Shown here: positions 1 to 9,056 of the stretch, piece by piece | Layout of the letters: each line of letters opens with the position of its first letter | Numbering within the stretch: position 1 is the first letter of the stretch | Origin: Pelagerythrobacter marensis | GTDB lineage: Bacteria > Pseudomonadota > Alphaproteobacteria > Sphingomonadales > Sphingomonadaceae | Reading direction: 5' to 3' | Assembly (NCBI RefSeq): GCF_001028625.1 | Contig: NZ_CP011805.1 | Span: 248,001-312,000 of the forward strand | Length of the DNA stretch: 64,000 bases | Translations under genes and position numbers: made by a program | The notes under the pieces: generated by a model | Databases searched by the model: none | Told to the model about the DNA's origin: nothing | Seen by the model: only the letters and a program-made list of their open reading frames with translations

Positions 1-1678
1 CGAGGTCGGCCGTGGTGGAAAGCTCGCCAGTTGCGGCGCAGATCCGCACCATATCGCCATCGCGCAGGCGCGCCAGCGGGCCACCGCCGAGCGCTTCCGG
101 CGTGCAATGGATCGCCGCCGGCACTTTGCCGCTGGCACCCGACATGCGCCCATCGGTGATCAGCGCGACGCGATATCCGCGATCCTGCAGGACCCCGAGC
201 GGCGGCGTCAGCTTGTGCAGTTCGGGCATGCCGTTGGCGCGCGGGCCCTGGAAACGGACGACGACGACCACGTCGCGGTCGAGTTCGCCGGTCTTGAAGG
301 CTTCGGCCACTGCACGCTGCGTGTCGAAGACGCGGCACGGTGCCTCGATCGTCCAGCGGTCGCGTTCGACCGCCGATGACTTGAAGCAGGCCCGGCCGAG
401 ATTGCCCTGGAGCAGCCGCATTCCACCGTCCGGCTGGAACGGATCGGATACGGGGCGCAGCATCTCGCGGTCGCCGCTGGGGCCGGGGTCGCGCCAGGTC
501 AGCGCGTCGTCGTCCAGTCCGGGCTCCAGCGCATAGCCGCCCAGGTCGCCTTCGCTCACGGTCAGCACGTCGCGGTGGGCCAGCCCGGCTTCGAGCAGCT
601 CGCCGACGACATATCCCATCCCGCCCGCAGCGTGGAACTGGTTCACATCGCCGGCGCCGTTGGGATAGACGTGGGCCAGCAGCGGCACGACCGAGGACAG
701 TTCCGCCAGATCGTTCCAGTCGAAAACGATCCCCGCAGCGCGCGCCATCGCCGGAATGTGGATCGCGTGGTTGGTCGATCCTCCGGTCGCGAGAAGTCCG
801 GCGGCGGCATTGACGATCGCCTTTTCGTCGACGCAGCGGGACAGCGGGCGGTAATCGTTGCCATCCTGCCCGATCGCCGCGACGCGGTGCACCGCCTCGC
901 GGTCCAGCGCCTGGCGCAGCTTCGTGCCCGGCTGGACGAAGGCGGCGCCGGGGATGTGCAGGCCCATCAGTTCCATCATCATCTGATTGGAATTGGCCGT
1001 GCCGTAAAACGTGCAGGTCCCGGGCGAATGATAGGAGCCAAGCTCGCTTTCCAGCAGCTCCTCCCGCCCCACCTTGCCTTCGGCATAGAGCTGGCGGACG
1101 CGCTGCTTTTCCTTGTTCGGAATGCCGCTCGGCATCGGGCCGGAGGGGACGAAGATGCAGGGCAAATGGCCGAAGCGCAGCGCGCCGATCAGCAGGCCGG
1201 GCACGATCTTGTCGCAAATGCCGAGGGTCAGAACCCCATCATACATTGCGTGGCTCAGCGCGACACCGGTGGAAAGGGCGATCACGTCGCGGCTGAACAA
1301 GCTCAGTTCCATGCCCGTTTCGCCCTGGGTCACGCCGTCGCACATGGCCGGCGTACCCCCGGCAACCTGCGCCGTGGCGCCGACTTCGCGGGCATAGATC
1401 TTCAGCCGTTCGGGATAACGGCCATAGGGCTGATGCGCCGAGAGCATGTCGTTATAGGCGCTGACGATCCCGACATTGGGCCCGCGCTGGGCCTTCAGCG
1501 CGTCCTGATCTTCCAGCGCGCCGGCATAGGCATGGGCGAGGTTGGAACAGGAAACGGAGCTGCGATCCGGGCGGTTATCCGCCTCCCGCTGCATCAGGTC
1601 CAGATAGGCGGAGCGCGTCTGGCGCGAATTTTCGATCACCCGCTGGGTGACGCGGTGGACGGTGTCGTGGAGGGTCAT
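1..1678 (-). CDS. edd: 6-phosphogluconate dehydratase (partial, C-terminus outside window)
   Basis: Dehydrates 6-phosphogluconate to 2-keto-3-deoxy-6-phosphogluconate, the first committed Entner-Doudoroff step, in the cytoplasm. About 559 residues are visible and the frame is still open at the window edge; the family is about 600 residues, so only the C-terminal tail is missing. Translation shows family blocks such as CDGVTQGETGMELSLFSRD and ATGGSTNHAIHIPAMA, and a CGFYGTA-like CTFYGTANSNQMMME segment that carries an iron-sulfur ligand region in IlvD/Edd proteins. The ATG at 1678 has a strong AAGGAGG ribosome binding site about 7 bases upstream. It lies 45 bp behind zwf on the same strand and is probably co-transcribed with it. 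Confidence 0.95.
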   Translation of the reverse strand, partial: MTLHDTVHRVTQRVIENSRQTRSAYLDLMQREADNRPDRSSVSCSNLAHAYAGALEDQDALKAQRGPNVGIVSAYNDMLSAHQPYGRYPERLKIYAREVGATAQVAGGTPAMCDGVTQGETGMELSLFSRDVIALSTGVALSHAMYDGVLTLGICDKIVPGLLIGALRFGHLPCIFVPSGPMPSGIPNKEKQRVRQLYAEGKVGREELLESELGSYHSPGTCTFYGTANSNQMMMELMGLHIPGAAFVQPGTKLRQALDREAVHRVAAIGQDGNDYRPLSRCVDEKAIVNAAAGLLATGGSTNHAIHIPAMARAAGIVFDWNDLAELSSVVPLLAHVYPNGAGDVNQFHAAGGMGYVVGELLEAGLAHRDVLTVSEGDLGGYALEPGLDDDALTWRDPGPSGDREMLRPVSDPFQPDGGMRLLQGNLGRACFKSSAVERDRWTIEAPCRVFDTQRAVAEAFKTGELDRDVVVVVRFQGPRANGMPELHKLTPPLGVLQDRGYRVALITDGRMSGASGKVPAAIHCTPEALGGGPLARLRDGDMVRICAATGELSTTADL

Positions 1679-1723
1679 GCGAGCCTCCTTTCAAGAGTTG
1701 TCATGGTCAGGCCGAAAGGGTGG

Positions 1724-3163
1724 CTATTCATGCCAGGTCACCCCATCGCGTTCGGCGAGCGCGATTGCCGCGCTCGGCCCCCAACTGCCGGACGTGTAGG
1801 TTCGCGGCGTCAATCCCTGAGCTGTCCAGCCGGCCCGAATTGCGTCGATCCATTCCCACTGCGCCTCCACCTCGTCGCGGCGGACGAACAGCGTCTGATC
1901 GCCTTCGAGCAGGTCGAGCAGCAGGCGTTCGTAGGCAATCCGGCGAACCGCACCGGAAAAGGCGTGCGGCATCGCGATGTTGAGCGGGACGCTGCGCAGG
2001 CGAATCCCTTCGCGGTCCAGCCCGGGCACTTTGGCCATCAGCGACAGGGTGATGTTTTCTTCCGGCTGGATTCCGATCACCAGCTTGTTCGCCTGAACTT
2101 TCGCGCCCTTGCCTTCGAAGATCGAGTGGGGAATGCAGCGGAACTGAACGACGATTTCGGTCACCCGTTCGGGCATCCGCTTGCCGGTGCGCAGATAGAA
2201 GGGCACGCCCTTCCAGCGCCAGTTATCGACATGGGTCTTGATCGCGACGAAGGTTTCGGTGTCCGAAACCTTGCCCAGTTCCTCGTCGTAACCGGGCACG
2301 GCTTCGCCCTGGATTGCGCCGGCGCGGTACTGGCCGGTGACGGTTTCCCCCTCGGCCACCGGGCGCAGGCTGCGCAGGACCTTGACCTTCTCGTCGCGCA
2401 CTGCGGTCGCGTCGAAACTGCCGGGCGGTTCCATCGCGACCAGCGCGAGGAGTTGCAGCATGTGGTTCTGCACCATGTCGCGCAGTGCGCCGGCGTCGTC
2501 GTAGAATGCGACGCGCCCTTCCAGGCCGACCGTTTCCGCCACAGTGATCTGAACGTGTTCGATATGCGCGGCGTTCCACAGCGGTTCGAACAGGATGTTG
2601 GCAAAGCGCAGGGCCAGCAGGTTCTGGACCGTTTCCTTGCCCAGATAGTGATCGATGCGGAAAATCCGCTCTTCGGGAAAGGCCGCCGCAACCGCGTCGT
2701 TGATCTCGCGGCTCGTTTCCAGATCGGTGCCGAGCGGCTTTTCCAGGCACATGCGCACGTTCGGCCCGTCCAGCCCGGCGTGCTGAAGGCCGCGAATCGT
2801 GGGTTCGAACAGGCTCGGCGCCGTGGACAGGAAAATGCACAGGCCCCGCGCCGGCTCGCCGACACGCGCGGCCAGATCCTCGTACCCTTCCAGCGTCGTG
2901 GCATCGAGCGGCTGGTACGTCAGGCGATTCAGGAAATCGGCCATGCCGCCGCGCCGGTTGGCCGGCAGATACTTTTCCAGTGCCTCGCGCGCGAAGTTGC
3001 GGAACGCGCCATCGTCGAGATCGGATCGTGCAGTGCCGACGATCTTGAGGTCCGGCGCCAGAAGGCCATCGTGATCGAGCGCGCACAGCGATGGCAGCAG
3101 CATGCGCTGTGCCAGGTCGCCGGTGGCGCCGAACAGGACCAGTCGGTCTGCCGTAAAGCTCAT
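1724..3163 (-). CDS. zwf: glucose-6-phosphate 1-dehydrogenase
   Basis: Oxidises glucose-6-phosphate to 6-phosphogluconolactone with NAD(P)+, feeding the Entner-Doudoroff and pentose-phosphate routes. The 479-residue length is typical. The N-terminal nucleotide-binding loop GATGDLAQR is at about residues 12-20, and the active-site block RIDHYLGKETVQNLL is intact. It is transcribed with edd downstream and divergently from the LacI-family regulator at 3279. Its leader contains the 16-bp sequence also found ahead of glk, which points to joint control of glucose entry genes. No phosphogluconolactonase gene is visible between zwf and edd. Confidence 0.97.
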   Translation of the reverse strand: MSFTADRLVLFGATGDLAQRMLLPSLCALDHDGLLAPDLKIVGTARSDLDDGAFRNFAREALEKYLPANRRGGMADFLNRLTYQPLDATTLEGYEDLAARVGEPARGLCIFLSTAPSLFEPTIRGLQHAGLDGPNVRMCLEKPLGTDLETSREINDAVAAAFPEERIFRIDHYLGKETVQNLLALRFANILFEPLWNAAHIEHVQITVAETVGLEGRVAFYDDAGALRDMVQNHMLQLLALVAMEPPGSFDATAVRDEKVKVLRSLRPVAEGETVTGQYRAGAIQGEAVPGYDEELGKVSDTETFVAIKTHVDNWRWKGVPFYLRTGKRMPERVTEIVVQFRCIPHSIFEGKGAKVQANKLVIGIQPEENITLSLMAKVPGLDREGIRLRSVPLNIAMPHAFSGAVRRIAYERLLLDLLEGDQTLFVRRDEVEAQWEWIDAIRAGWTAQGLTPRTYTSGSWGPSAAIALAERDGVTWHE

Positions 3164-3224
3164 GCGTCGATGCCTTTCGCTCGTCGCCTGCTACCTAGGC
3201 AGGCATGTCATTGCGCGCCAGTGT

Positions 3225-3240
3225 GCCGCATACATATTCA
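3225..3240. promoter_or_regulatory. candidate operator/promoter element shared with glk leader
   Basis: The sequence GCCGCATACATATTCA is found here, 62 bp upstream of the zwf start, and again at 8175-8190, 64 bp upstream of the glk start. Its core is an imperfect inverted repeat (GCATAC/ATATTC). Read on the minus strand it is TGAATATGTATGCGGC and contains a TATGTAT that could also serve as a -10 element. The LacI-type regulator encoded immediately next to it is the obvious candidate binder. This is inference from repetition and position. Confidence 0.5.
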
Positions 3241-3278
3241 GCCTCGCTTGCGCTTTGCCGCGCTCTTGCCGATAGGGG

Positions 3279-4331
3279 ATGATAATGGGCGAGAGGTCAA
3301 TGGATACGCGAACCAAAAGGCGGCCGACATCGATCGATGTCGCGGAACGGGCAGGCGTAAGCCAGTCGACGGTTTCGCGCGCGCTCGCCGGATCGGAAGT
3401 CATTACAGAGGCGACCCGGGCCCGCGTCCTGCGCGCGGCAGAGGAAATCGGCTATTTCGTGGACGAGCGCGCCGCACGGCTGCGACGCGGATCGACCGGC
3501 ACCATCGCGGTGGTGGTCATCTGCCGGCCGGGGCAGGGCGCGGCGGACATCAATCCGTTTTCCTACATGCTTCTGGGCAGCGTCTGCCTCGCTGCGTCGG
3601 AGCGCGGGTTCGAAACGCTCGTGTCGTTCCAGGCTCGGGAAGAGGATCTTTTCGGCCATTACGAGGAACGCGGCTGGGCCGATGGGCTGGTGGTAATCGG
3701 CACGACAACCAATCGCGTGGCGTGGGATTATTTCCGCAAACTGGAAAATGCGGATCGCAATGTCGCCTATTGGGGCTCTCCGTTCGACGATCTCGAATGG
3801 GTCCGGTCGGACAACCGGGCGGCGGGCCGGCTGGCGGTCGAACACCTTCTTGCCCAGGGGTATCGCGCACCGTGTTTCCTGGGCGCGATCGATTCGTCGC
3901 AACACCAGTTTGCCGAGCGGTACGAAGGGTATTGCGAGGCGATGCGCGAAGCCGGGCTGACGCCCAGCCTTATCGCCACGCGCGAAGGCGCCACGCGAGA
4001 GGAAGAGGGCGAGGAAGCCTGCGCCCGATATCTTGCCGGCGGCGGCAGGGGCGATGCGATTTTTGCCGCCTGCGATGCCATGGCGCTGGGTGCGCTGGAG
4101 GAACTGGCCCGGCGCGGGGTATCGGTCCCCGAAGAAATCGGCCTGGTCGGGTTCGACGATCTGCCGGCGACCCGGTTCAGCCGGCCGCCGCTGACCACGA
4201 TAGCCCCCGATCCCGCAACCGCAGGGGGGCTGCTGATCGACGCGGTGCTGGGCAATGGGGATGGCGACGGGGGCCAGCAACGCCGCCGGGTGCCTGTATC
4301 CCTTTCCCCGCGTGGCAGCACCGCCCGCTAG
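3279..4331 (+). CDS. LacI/GalR-family transcriptional regulator
   Basis: A DNA-binding repressor or activator with an N-terminal LacI helix-turn-helix (TSIDVAERAGVSQSTVSRAL, about residues 17-36) followed by a periplasmic-binding-protein-like ligand domain that ends in the typical GLVGFDDLPATRFSRPPLTTI block. Length is 350 residues from the ATG at 3279. In-frame ATGs at 3285 and 3300 are alternatives, and the one at 3300 has GAGAGG just upstream, so the first 7 residues are uncertain. It is divergent from zwf-edd and convergent with the ppc-like gene, 19 bp apart. Given its place among zwf, edd and glk it most likely senses a sugar or a phosphorylated sugar and controls these genes; the effector cannot be read from sequence. 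Confidence 0.93.
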   Translation: MIMGERSMDTRTKRRPTSIDVAERAGVSQSTVSRALAGSEVITEATRARVLRAAEEIGYFVDERAARLRRGSTGTIAVVVICRPGQGAADINPFSYMLLGSVCLAASERGFETLVSFQAREEDLFGHYEERGWADGLVVIGTTTNRVAWDYFRKLENADRNVAYWGSPFDDLEWVRSDNRAAGRLAVEHLLAQGYRAPCFLGAIDSSQHQFAERYEGYCEAMREAGLTPSLIATREGATREEEGEEACARYLAGGGRGDAIFAACDAMALGALEELARRGVSVPEEIGLVGFDDLPATRFSRPPLTTIAPDPATAGGLLIDAVLGNGDGDGGQQRRRVPVSLSPRGSTAR

Positions 4332-4350
4332 GCGGATCGCCCTTCTGGCG

Positions 4351-7137
4351 TCACCCGTGGGCGCCGAACTCGTTGGCGATTGCCGTCGCGATCCGCAGGT
4401 TCAGCGCATGGGCGCGTTCGATCGGGGCAATGAATTCCGCCTCGATCGCGGCATAGCCGCCGGCGCCGTGGTCGGGATAGTCGGACGGTTCTTCGAGCAC
4501 GTAATCGGATGGGCCGGGGAACCGGGTCGGGAAGGCGCGGCGCAATTGCGCCAGTGCATCTTCCACCCGCAGGGTCAGCACCATTTCGATCACGTCGTTC
4601 CGGCTGATGTCGTTCGCGCGGCTGAAAGCGGGCACCGACACCGCGCGCAGGAACATGTGTTGCAGCAATGTCAGGCGCAGCGCCTGAAGCACGCCGATCC
4701 GGCGCCGCACGTCTTCGCGGTTTTCCACCGGCTCCTCGTCAGGAAGCAGGTCGAGCAGGCGGTGCAGTTTCAGTGCGTCGATCCTCAACCGCGAAGCGAG
4801 GCGGCGGAACACGCCGGTGCGATCGTCCTTGACCAGATATTCCGCCAGCGCGGCGCACCGGTCGGACAGATCGCGTTCTGTCCCGCGGTAAGTGCGGCTG
4901 GCCCAATAGGCGGAATTGTACAGTTCGCCGAAAGCGGCCACTGTCTTGATGCTGGCAAGCGCGTTAGATGCGCGCACCAGCCGGACCATCTGCCGCCCGC
5001 GTGCGCTCTCGGTCAGCAAGGCGGCGATCTCTTCGCGATTGCCCTCCGCCGCGCTGCCGAAACCGGCAATCACATTGACCGGATAGCCAAGCTGCTGGAG
5101 GATTGCGTTGTGGGGGATCGCGCGGATTTGCCGCAGGCTCATTTCGCGATCGGCCGACAGGTCGGACTGGCGGCGCGATACGCGGCTGCCGGTGGCGTTG
5201 AGCAGGCCGAGGCCGAACGCTGTCACCGCGCGCGAATAAGTCGCGCTTTCCAGATGCTCGTTCTGGTGGTCGCGGATCGCGCGATAGAAATCGAGGCTCA
5301 GATCGGTGCGGCGATAGAACGGATCGGCCGGCGTGCCCGCTTCCGTTTCGGCCGGACGCAGTTGCGCGATCCGGGTCAGTGTGGCCAGCGCCAGTTCGGG
5401 GTTGGCGAAGAACAGGTATCCGTCGCCGCCCTGGAAGCTGACTTCGGGTTCCAGCCGAATGCCCGCACGGGCGAACCGGCGCCGGGTCCACGGGCTTAGC
5501 GGCCATTCGAGCCGGTCGGCGAACCCGCCGGGATGGGCGCCGCGGCCCATCGATTCCCCGTGCGTGTTGAAAATCAGTGCGGCGACATCGGTCAGCCCGT
5601 TGGCGGCCATTGCATCCGCCAACCGCCCCTGCAGGCGTTCGATGGCGAGGCTGGCCGGGATCTGGCCGACGAACCGGCCGGCATCGGAAAAGCCCGTCTG
5701 AATGCACACGCGCCCGCGCCGGCGGGCATAATCGCGATAGATATCTTCGGCCAGCAGCGCGTCGAGGAACCGGCCGCCGTGTTCCAGCGCGGTTTCCGTT
5801 TCGAACAGGGGGGACACGTCCACTTTGTCCTCGACCCCGAACAGGCGCGCGAAATAGACGGCGGCCAGCACGGTGGCCGGCTGTTCGCATTCGGCGATCA
5901 GCATGCGGATCGGGGCATCGGCGTCGACGTGGCGCAGGATCTGCGCCATCGCCAGGAACTGGCGGATCGCGGTGGAACTTTCGGTCGCGAGGGCAGCGAA
6001 ATTGCTGCGCAGCGGCTCGGCCCCGGCAATCAGCTCGCGCAGAGTGCCCAGCGCGCCCTGGCTTGCCAGATCGACCATCTGGCCCGCTTCATCCAACCTG
6101 CGCCGGATCGCATTGTGCAATTGCTTGGCATTGACCCGGAAATGGATGCCGCCCATCCCCAGCCCATCGGCACGCATGGCCGCTGCCAGCGTCTTCAGCG
6201 CCACGGCGCGTTCGCCATCCCCACCGCTGTCGCGCGCTTCCGCCTCGAGTTGTTCCACGATCGGTGTCAGCGACAGCAGCTTGGCCGGATCGTCGGCAGT
6301 CAACCGGTTGGCGGCGGCGGACAGCGCCTCGGGATCGTCGAGCGGTTCGCCGAACATCCGGGCGCATTCGGCCGTATGCGTCTGCGCCGCGCGGAGCGTT
6401 TCGAGCTGCCCGTGCGCTTCGTCGATTGCGGCAAGGCTGTCGGCATAGCGGGCCAGGCGTTCCGCCTTCTCCGCCAGGCGGAACCCGATCGAGGTGTGCC
6501 AGCCGATGTCCGTTCGCCCGTCCATGTCATATCCGACCCAGGTCGCGAAGCGGAACGGCAGTGGGGTGAGGGCGTGCCATTTGTCCGGCCAGCGCTCGCG
6601 TGCAGTATCCAGCAATCGCGCCACGATCCGGTCGCGCGCGTCCTGGCCGCGAGCCATCGCCCCCATCGCCTGCCGGTGTTCGAAATCGAGCGTGATCGCG
6701 GGGCGTTCGCTGGGGATGGCGCACGCGGTTTCGTCGATCGCACCGTCGGCGGCCGCCGCGGTGGCGACCGCTTCGGATTGCGTCGGCGCGAGAAGGAAAG
6801 TCGGGTGGGCGGTGAACACCGCGTGCAACTGGGGGCTTTGCCATGCGGCGGCGAAAGTCTCGAAGTCGTGCGTGTCGAGACAGGTGTCGAGCGCGGCCCG
6901 GTTTTCGTCGGGCGATACCGGCGCGACCAGCCCCCGCAACCGCCCGGCACGGGTCATCAGCGCGTCGCACTCCAGCTCCGCAATCATGCTTTCGATGGCG
7001 GCGAGGTCGATTGTCCCGCTTTCCAGCTCGCGCGAAAGGTCCAGCGCGAGCTGGAACACCGGGTTGAACAGGGGCGTTTCCTGCGTCTGTTGATGCAGGG
7101 CGCCAAGGCGGTCGATAAGTTCTGCCACGGTCTTCAT
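4351..7137 (-). CDS. divergent phosphoenolpyruvate carboxylase-like protein
   Basis: 928 residues, the length of PEP carboxylase, which makes oxaloacetate from PEP and bicarbonate. Family landmarks are present: TAHPT with the catalytic His at residue 111, GYDMDGR near 202, PLFET with the metal-ligand Glu at 446, GFSDAGR with the metal-ligand Asp at 485, and GESMGRG with Arg at 532. Several normally invariant positions differ. The Lys of GYSDSxKD is Arg488, the His-Gly-Arg of FHGRGGS reads Asn524-Thr-His526, and the C-terminus lacks the usual MRNTG ending. It may be a divergent anaplerotic enzyme or a protein with altered chemistry. Its ATG overlaps the glk stop by 4 bp (ATGA), so the two are translationally coupled. 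Confidence 0.8.
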   Translation of the reverse strand: MKTVAELIDRLGALHQQTQETPLFNPVFQLALDLSRELESGTIDLAAIESMIAELECDALMTRAGRLRGLVAPVSPDENRAALDTCLDTHDFETFAAAWQSPQLHAVFTAHPTFLLAPTQSEAVATAAAADGAIDETACAIPSERPAITLDFEHRQAMGAMARGQDARDRIVARLLDTARERWPDKWHALTPLPFRFATWVGYDMDGRTDIGWHTSIGFRLAEKAERLARYADSLAAIDEAHGQLETLRAAQTHTAECARMFGEPLDDPEALSAAANRLTADDPAKLLSLTPIVEQLEAEARDSGGDGERAVALKTLAAAMRADGLGMGGIHFRVNAKQLHNAIRRRLDEAGQMVDLASQGALGTLRELIAGAEPLRSNFAALATESSTAIRQFLAMAQILRHVDADAPIRMLIAECEQPATVLAAVYFARLFGVEDKVDVSPLFETETALEHGGRFLDALLAEDIYRDYARRRGRVCIQTGFSDAGRFVGQIPASLAIERLQGRLADAMAANGLTDVAALIFNTHGESMGRGAHPGGFADRLEWPLSPWTRRRFARAGIRLEPEVSFQGGDGYLFFANPELALATLTRIAQLRPAETEAGTPADPFYRRTDLSLDFYRAIRDHQNEHLESATYSRAVTAFGLGLLNATGSRVSRRQSDLSADREMSLRQIRAIPHNAILQQLGYPVNVIAGFGSAAEGNREEIAALLTESARGRQMVRLVRASNALASIKTVAAFGELYNSAYWASRTYRGTERDLSDRCAALAEYLVKDDRTGVFRRLASRLRIDALKLHRLLDLLPDEEPVENREDVRRRIGVLQALRLTLLQHMFLRAVSVPAFSRANDISRNDVIEMVLTLRVEDALAQLRRAFPTRFPGPSDYVLEEPSDYPDHGAGGYAAIEAEFIAPIERAHALNLRIATAIANEFGAHG

Positions 7138-8111
7138 GCAGCGTCTCCGTGTTCCGCGACGAATGCCGCCGCGGCGCCGTATAATCCAGGCTGGGGGTGG
7201 ACGATCAGCTTGACGGGAATTTCGGCCATCAGCCCGGCGAACCGGCCCTTGGCCCGGAAGCGTTCGGCAAAGCCGGATGCGGGCAGGGTGTCGCGGATGC
7301 GATACCCCAGGCCGCCCGCGATCACGACCCCGGCGAAACCGCCCTGGGCCAGCGCCATGTCGCCTGCGACCGAACCGAGCGAGAGGCAGAAACGATCGAC
7401 GGCGGCAGCAGCCAGGCTGTCATCGCCCTGCATCCCGCGGGTCCAGATCTCGACATCGTCGTATTCGGGCACCGTGCGCCGCTCCATCGCCGCCAGCGTC
7501 TGGTAGATGTCGACGATGGCCGGTCCCGACACGACCCGTTCGACCGAAACCCGCCGGTGCCGCCGGCGCAGGCGTGCAAGGATCGCGTCCTCGATCGAAT
7601 CGAGCGGGGCGAAATCGATGTGGCCCCCTTCGGTCGCCTGAACGCGGTAGCCCTCGCCAGTGCGCCACAGGTGCGCGACGCCCAGACCGGTTCCGGGGCC
7701 GAGCACGGTGACCGTGCCTTCGCTGCCCAGCGGCTGCTCGGGGCCGGCGAGATGCAGGAACTGGTCGTCCGGCGCGCGCGCGACGGCGTGGGCGACCGCG
7801 GCGAAGTCGTTGACGATCGTGTAGCGCTGGACGCCCAGCTTCGATTTGACCAGCGGCGGGCGGATGATCCAGGGATTGTTGGTGAAGCGGATGATGTCGT
7901 CGCTGACCGGTCCGGCGATCGCCATGCTCACGGCGTCGGGCAGCGAACCGCCCTGCCGCTGGCGGAAATCTTCCCAGGCGGTCTGGAAACTGGCGTGATC
8001 TTCGGTGTGGAGCGTTTCGGGCTCGCTCAGCGCGATTGCCCCGTCGGCTTCGACGGTCGCGATTGCGAACCGCGCATGCGTGCCGCCGATATCCACCACG
8101 ACGAGTTCCAT
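7134..8111 (-). CDS. glk: glucokinase
   Basis: Phosphorylates glucose to glucose-6-phosphate with ATP in the cytoplasm, supplying zwf. At 325 residues it matches the bacterial Glk (ROK-independent, E. coli-type) family. The phosphate-binding block VVDIGGTHARFA lies at the N-terminus, followed by IAGPV, TNNPWII, IVNDFAAVAHA (catalytic Asp in the ND pair), GPGTGLG and the C-terminal VIAGGLGYR. It is the first gene of a two-gene unit with the PEP-carboxylase-like gene. The shared 16-bp element lies 64 bp upstream. Confidence 0.96.
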   Translation of the reverse strand: MELVVVDIGGTHARFAIATVEADGAIALSEPETLHTEDHASFQTAWEDFRQRQGGSLPDAVSMAIAGPVSDDIIRFTNNPWIIRPPLVKSKLGVQRYTIVNDFAAVAHAVARAPDDQFLHLAGPEQPLGSEGTVTVLGPGTGLGVAHLWRTGEGYRVQATEGGHIDFAPLDSIEDAILARLRRRHRRVSVERVVSGPAIVDIYQTLAAMERRTVPEYDDVEIWTRGMQGDDSLAAAAVDRFCLSLGSVAGDMALAQGGFAGVVIAGGLGYRIRDTLPASGFAERFRAKGRFAGLMAEIPVKLIVHPQPGLYGAAAAFVAEHGDAA

Positions 8112-8174
8112 CGCTATCCTCCCGGACTCTCCCCTTTCCGGCCTGCTAGCAGCCCGATCGCGCCGTGCCCACGC

Positions 8175-8190
8175 GCCGCATACATATTCA
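8175..8190. promoter_or_regulatory. candidate operator/promoter element shared with zwf leader
   Basis: Second copy of GCCGCATACATATTCA, identical over 16 bases to 3225-3240 and at nearly the same distance from the downstream start codon (64 versus 62 bp). It overlaps the last codons of the transglutaminase-like gene. It is likely part of the glk promoter or its operator. Confidence 0.5.
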
Positions 8191-9021
8191 CTCGCCCGGA
8201 TGACGATCGGCGGCGGGGCGGTTTGAGTCCCGTTCGACCGATACGGTCTTCTCGATAAAGGTCGCCGGCCCGAAACTGGTCATGAAGCTCACATCGGCAG
8301 CATCGCGCCCAACGCCGATCTTCACGATTTCGTCCGCCCGCGCCATCCGCGTGGCATCGACCAGAAACCAGGCTCCGCCGCCGGGCGTGGTCGGATCGGT
8401 CAGAAAAACCTCGGCCACGGCGTGAAAATCCTGCGGGGTGACATCCGGCGCGAAGCAGCTGACGAACCGCGCGGGTATGCCCGAAGCCCGCGCGAGCATG
8501 ACCATGACATGGGCATAATCGCGGCAGATACCGCGCCGTTCGATAAAGCTGTCGAGCGCGGTCGTATTGGGCGTGCTCGACCCTGGAACGTAGCTGAAGC
8601 TGCCGGCGATCCATTCTTCTATCGCGGCGATCCGCGCGCCGCCTTCCAGCGATCCGAACTCTGCCTCCACAAACTGCTGGAAGCGGTCGGCCGGGCAATA
8701 GCGCGAATCGAACAGGTACTGCACCGCTTCGCCGGGCAGCTCGTGCGGGTGCAGGCGTTCGAGCCCCGCGACATCGGCAGGCATTCGCCCGACCGCCACG
8801 GTCGCGTTGTAGTTCACATCGTAGCGGCCTTCCGCCCGAATCCATACGCGGTCGCCAATCGAATCCTGCGCCGGGATGCGGGCGAAATGTTCGCCCTTGG
8901 TGACCCAGGTATCGGTTTCGAGCAGTCGCTGCTCGGGGATCATGGCCGCTTCGAACTGCAACAGCACGTCGGTCGGCCTTTCCATATGGAAAGCGAATGC
9001 GAGGTCGATGGTAATGGCCAT
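8188..9021 (-). CDS. transglutaminase-like cysteine protease-fold protein
   Basis: 277 residues with a bacterial transglutaminase-like core. The candidate triad is Cys in RGICRDYAH, His in DFHAVAEV and Asp in FLVDATRM, in the usual order. The N-terminal 90 residues resemble the beta-rich leader domain seen in this family. No signal peptide is evident, so it probably acts in the cytoplasm as a peptidase or amidase; the substrate is unknown. It follows the YjbQ-family gene by 35 bp on the same strand. The C-terminal tail (after VSVERD) is low in hydrophobic residues and may be disordered. Confidence 0.9.
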   Translation of the reverse strand: MAITIDLAFAFHMERPTDVLLQFEAAMIPEQRLLETDTWVTKGEHFARIPAQDSIGDRVWIRAEGRYDVNYNATVAVGRMPADVAGLERLHPHELPGEAVQYLFDSRYCPADRFQQFVEAEFGSLEGGARIAAIEEWIAGSFSYVPGSSTPNTTALDSFIERRGICRDYAHVMVMLARASGIPARFVSCFAPDVTPQDFHAVAEVFLTDPTTPGGGAWFLVDATRMARADEIVKIGVGRDAADVSFMTSFGPATFIEKTVSVERDSNRPAADRHPGE

Positions 9022-9056
9022 ATCAATGATACGCGGGAAGGCCCCCTATGTTTCGG

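Noticed and set aside
575..4456. 1293-codon open frame on the plus strand opposite edd and zwf
   Set aside because: It runs antisense through well-identified genes and has the Arg/Gly/His/Ala bias of a GC-rich complementary frame; no domain is recognisable.
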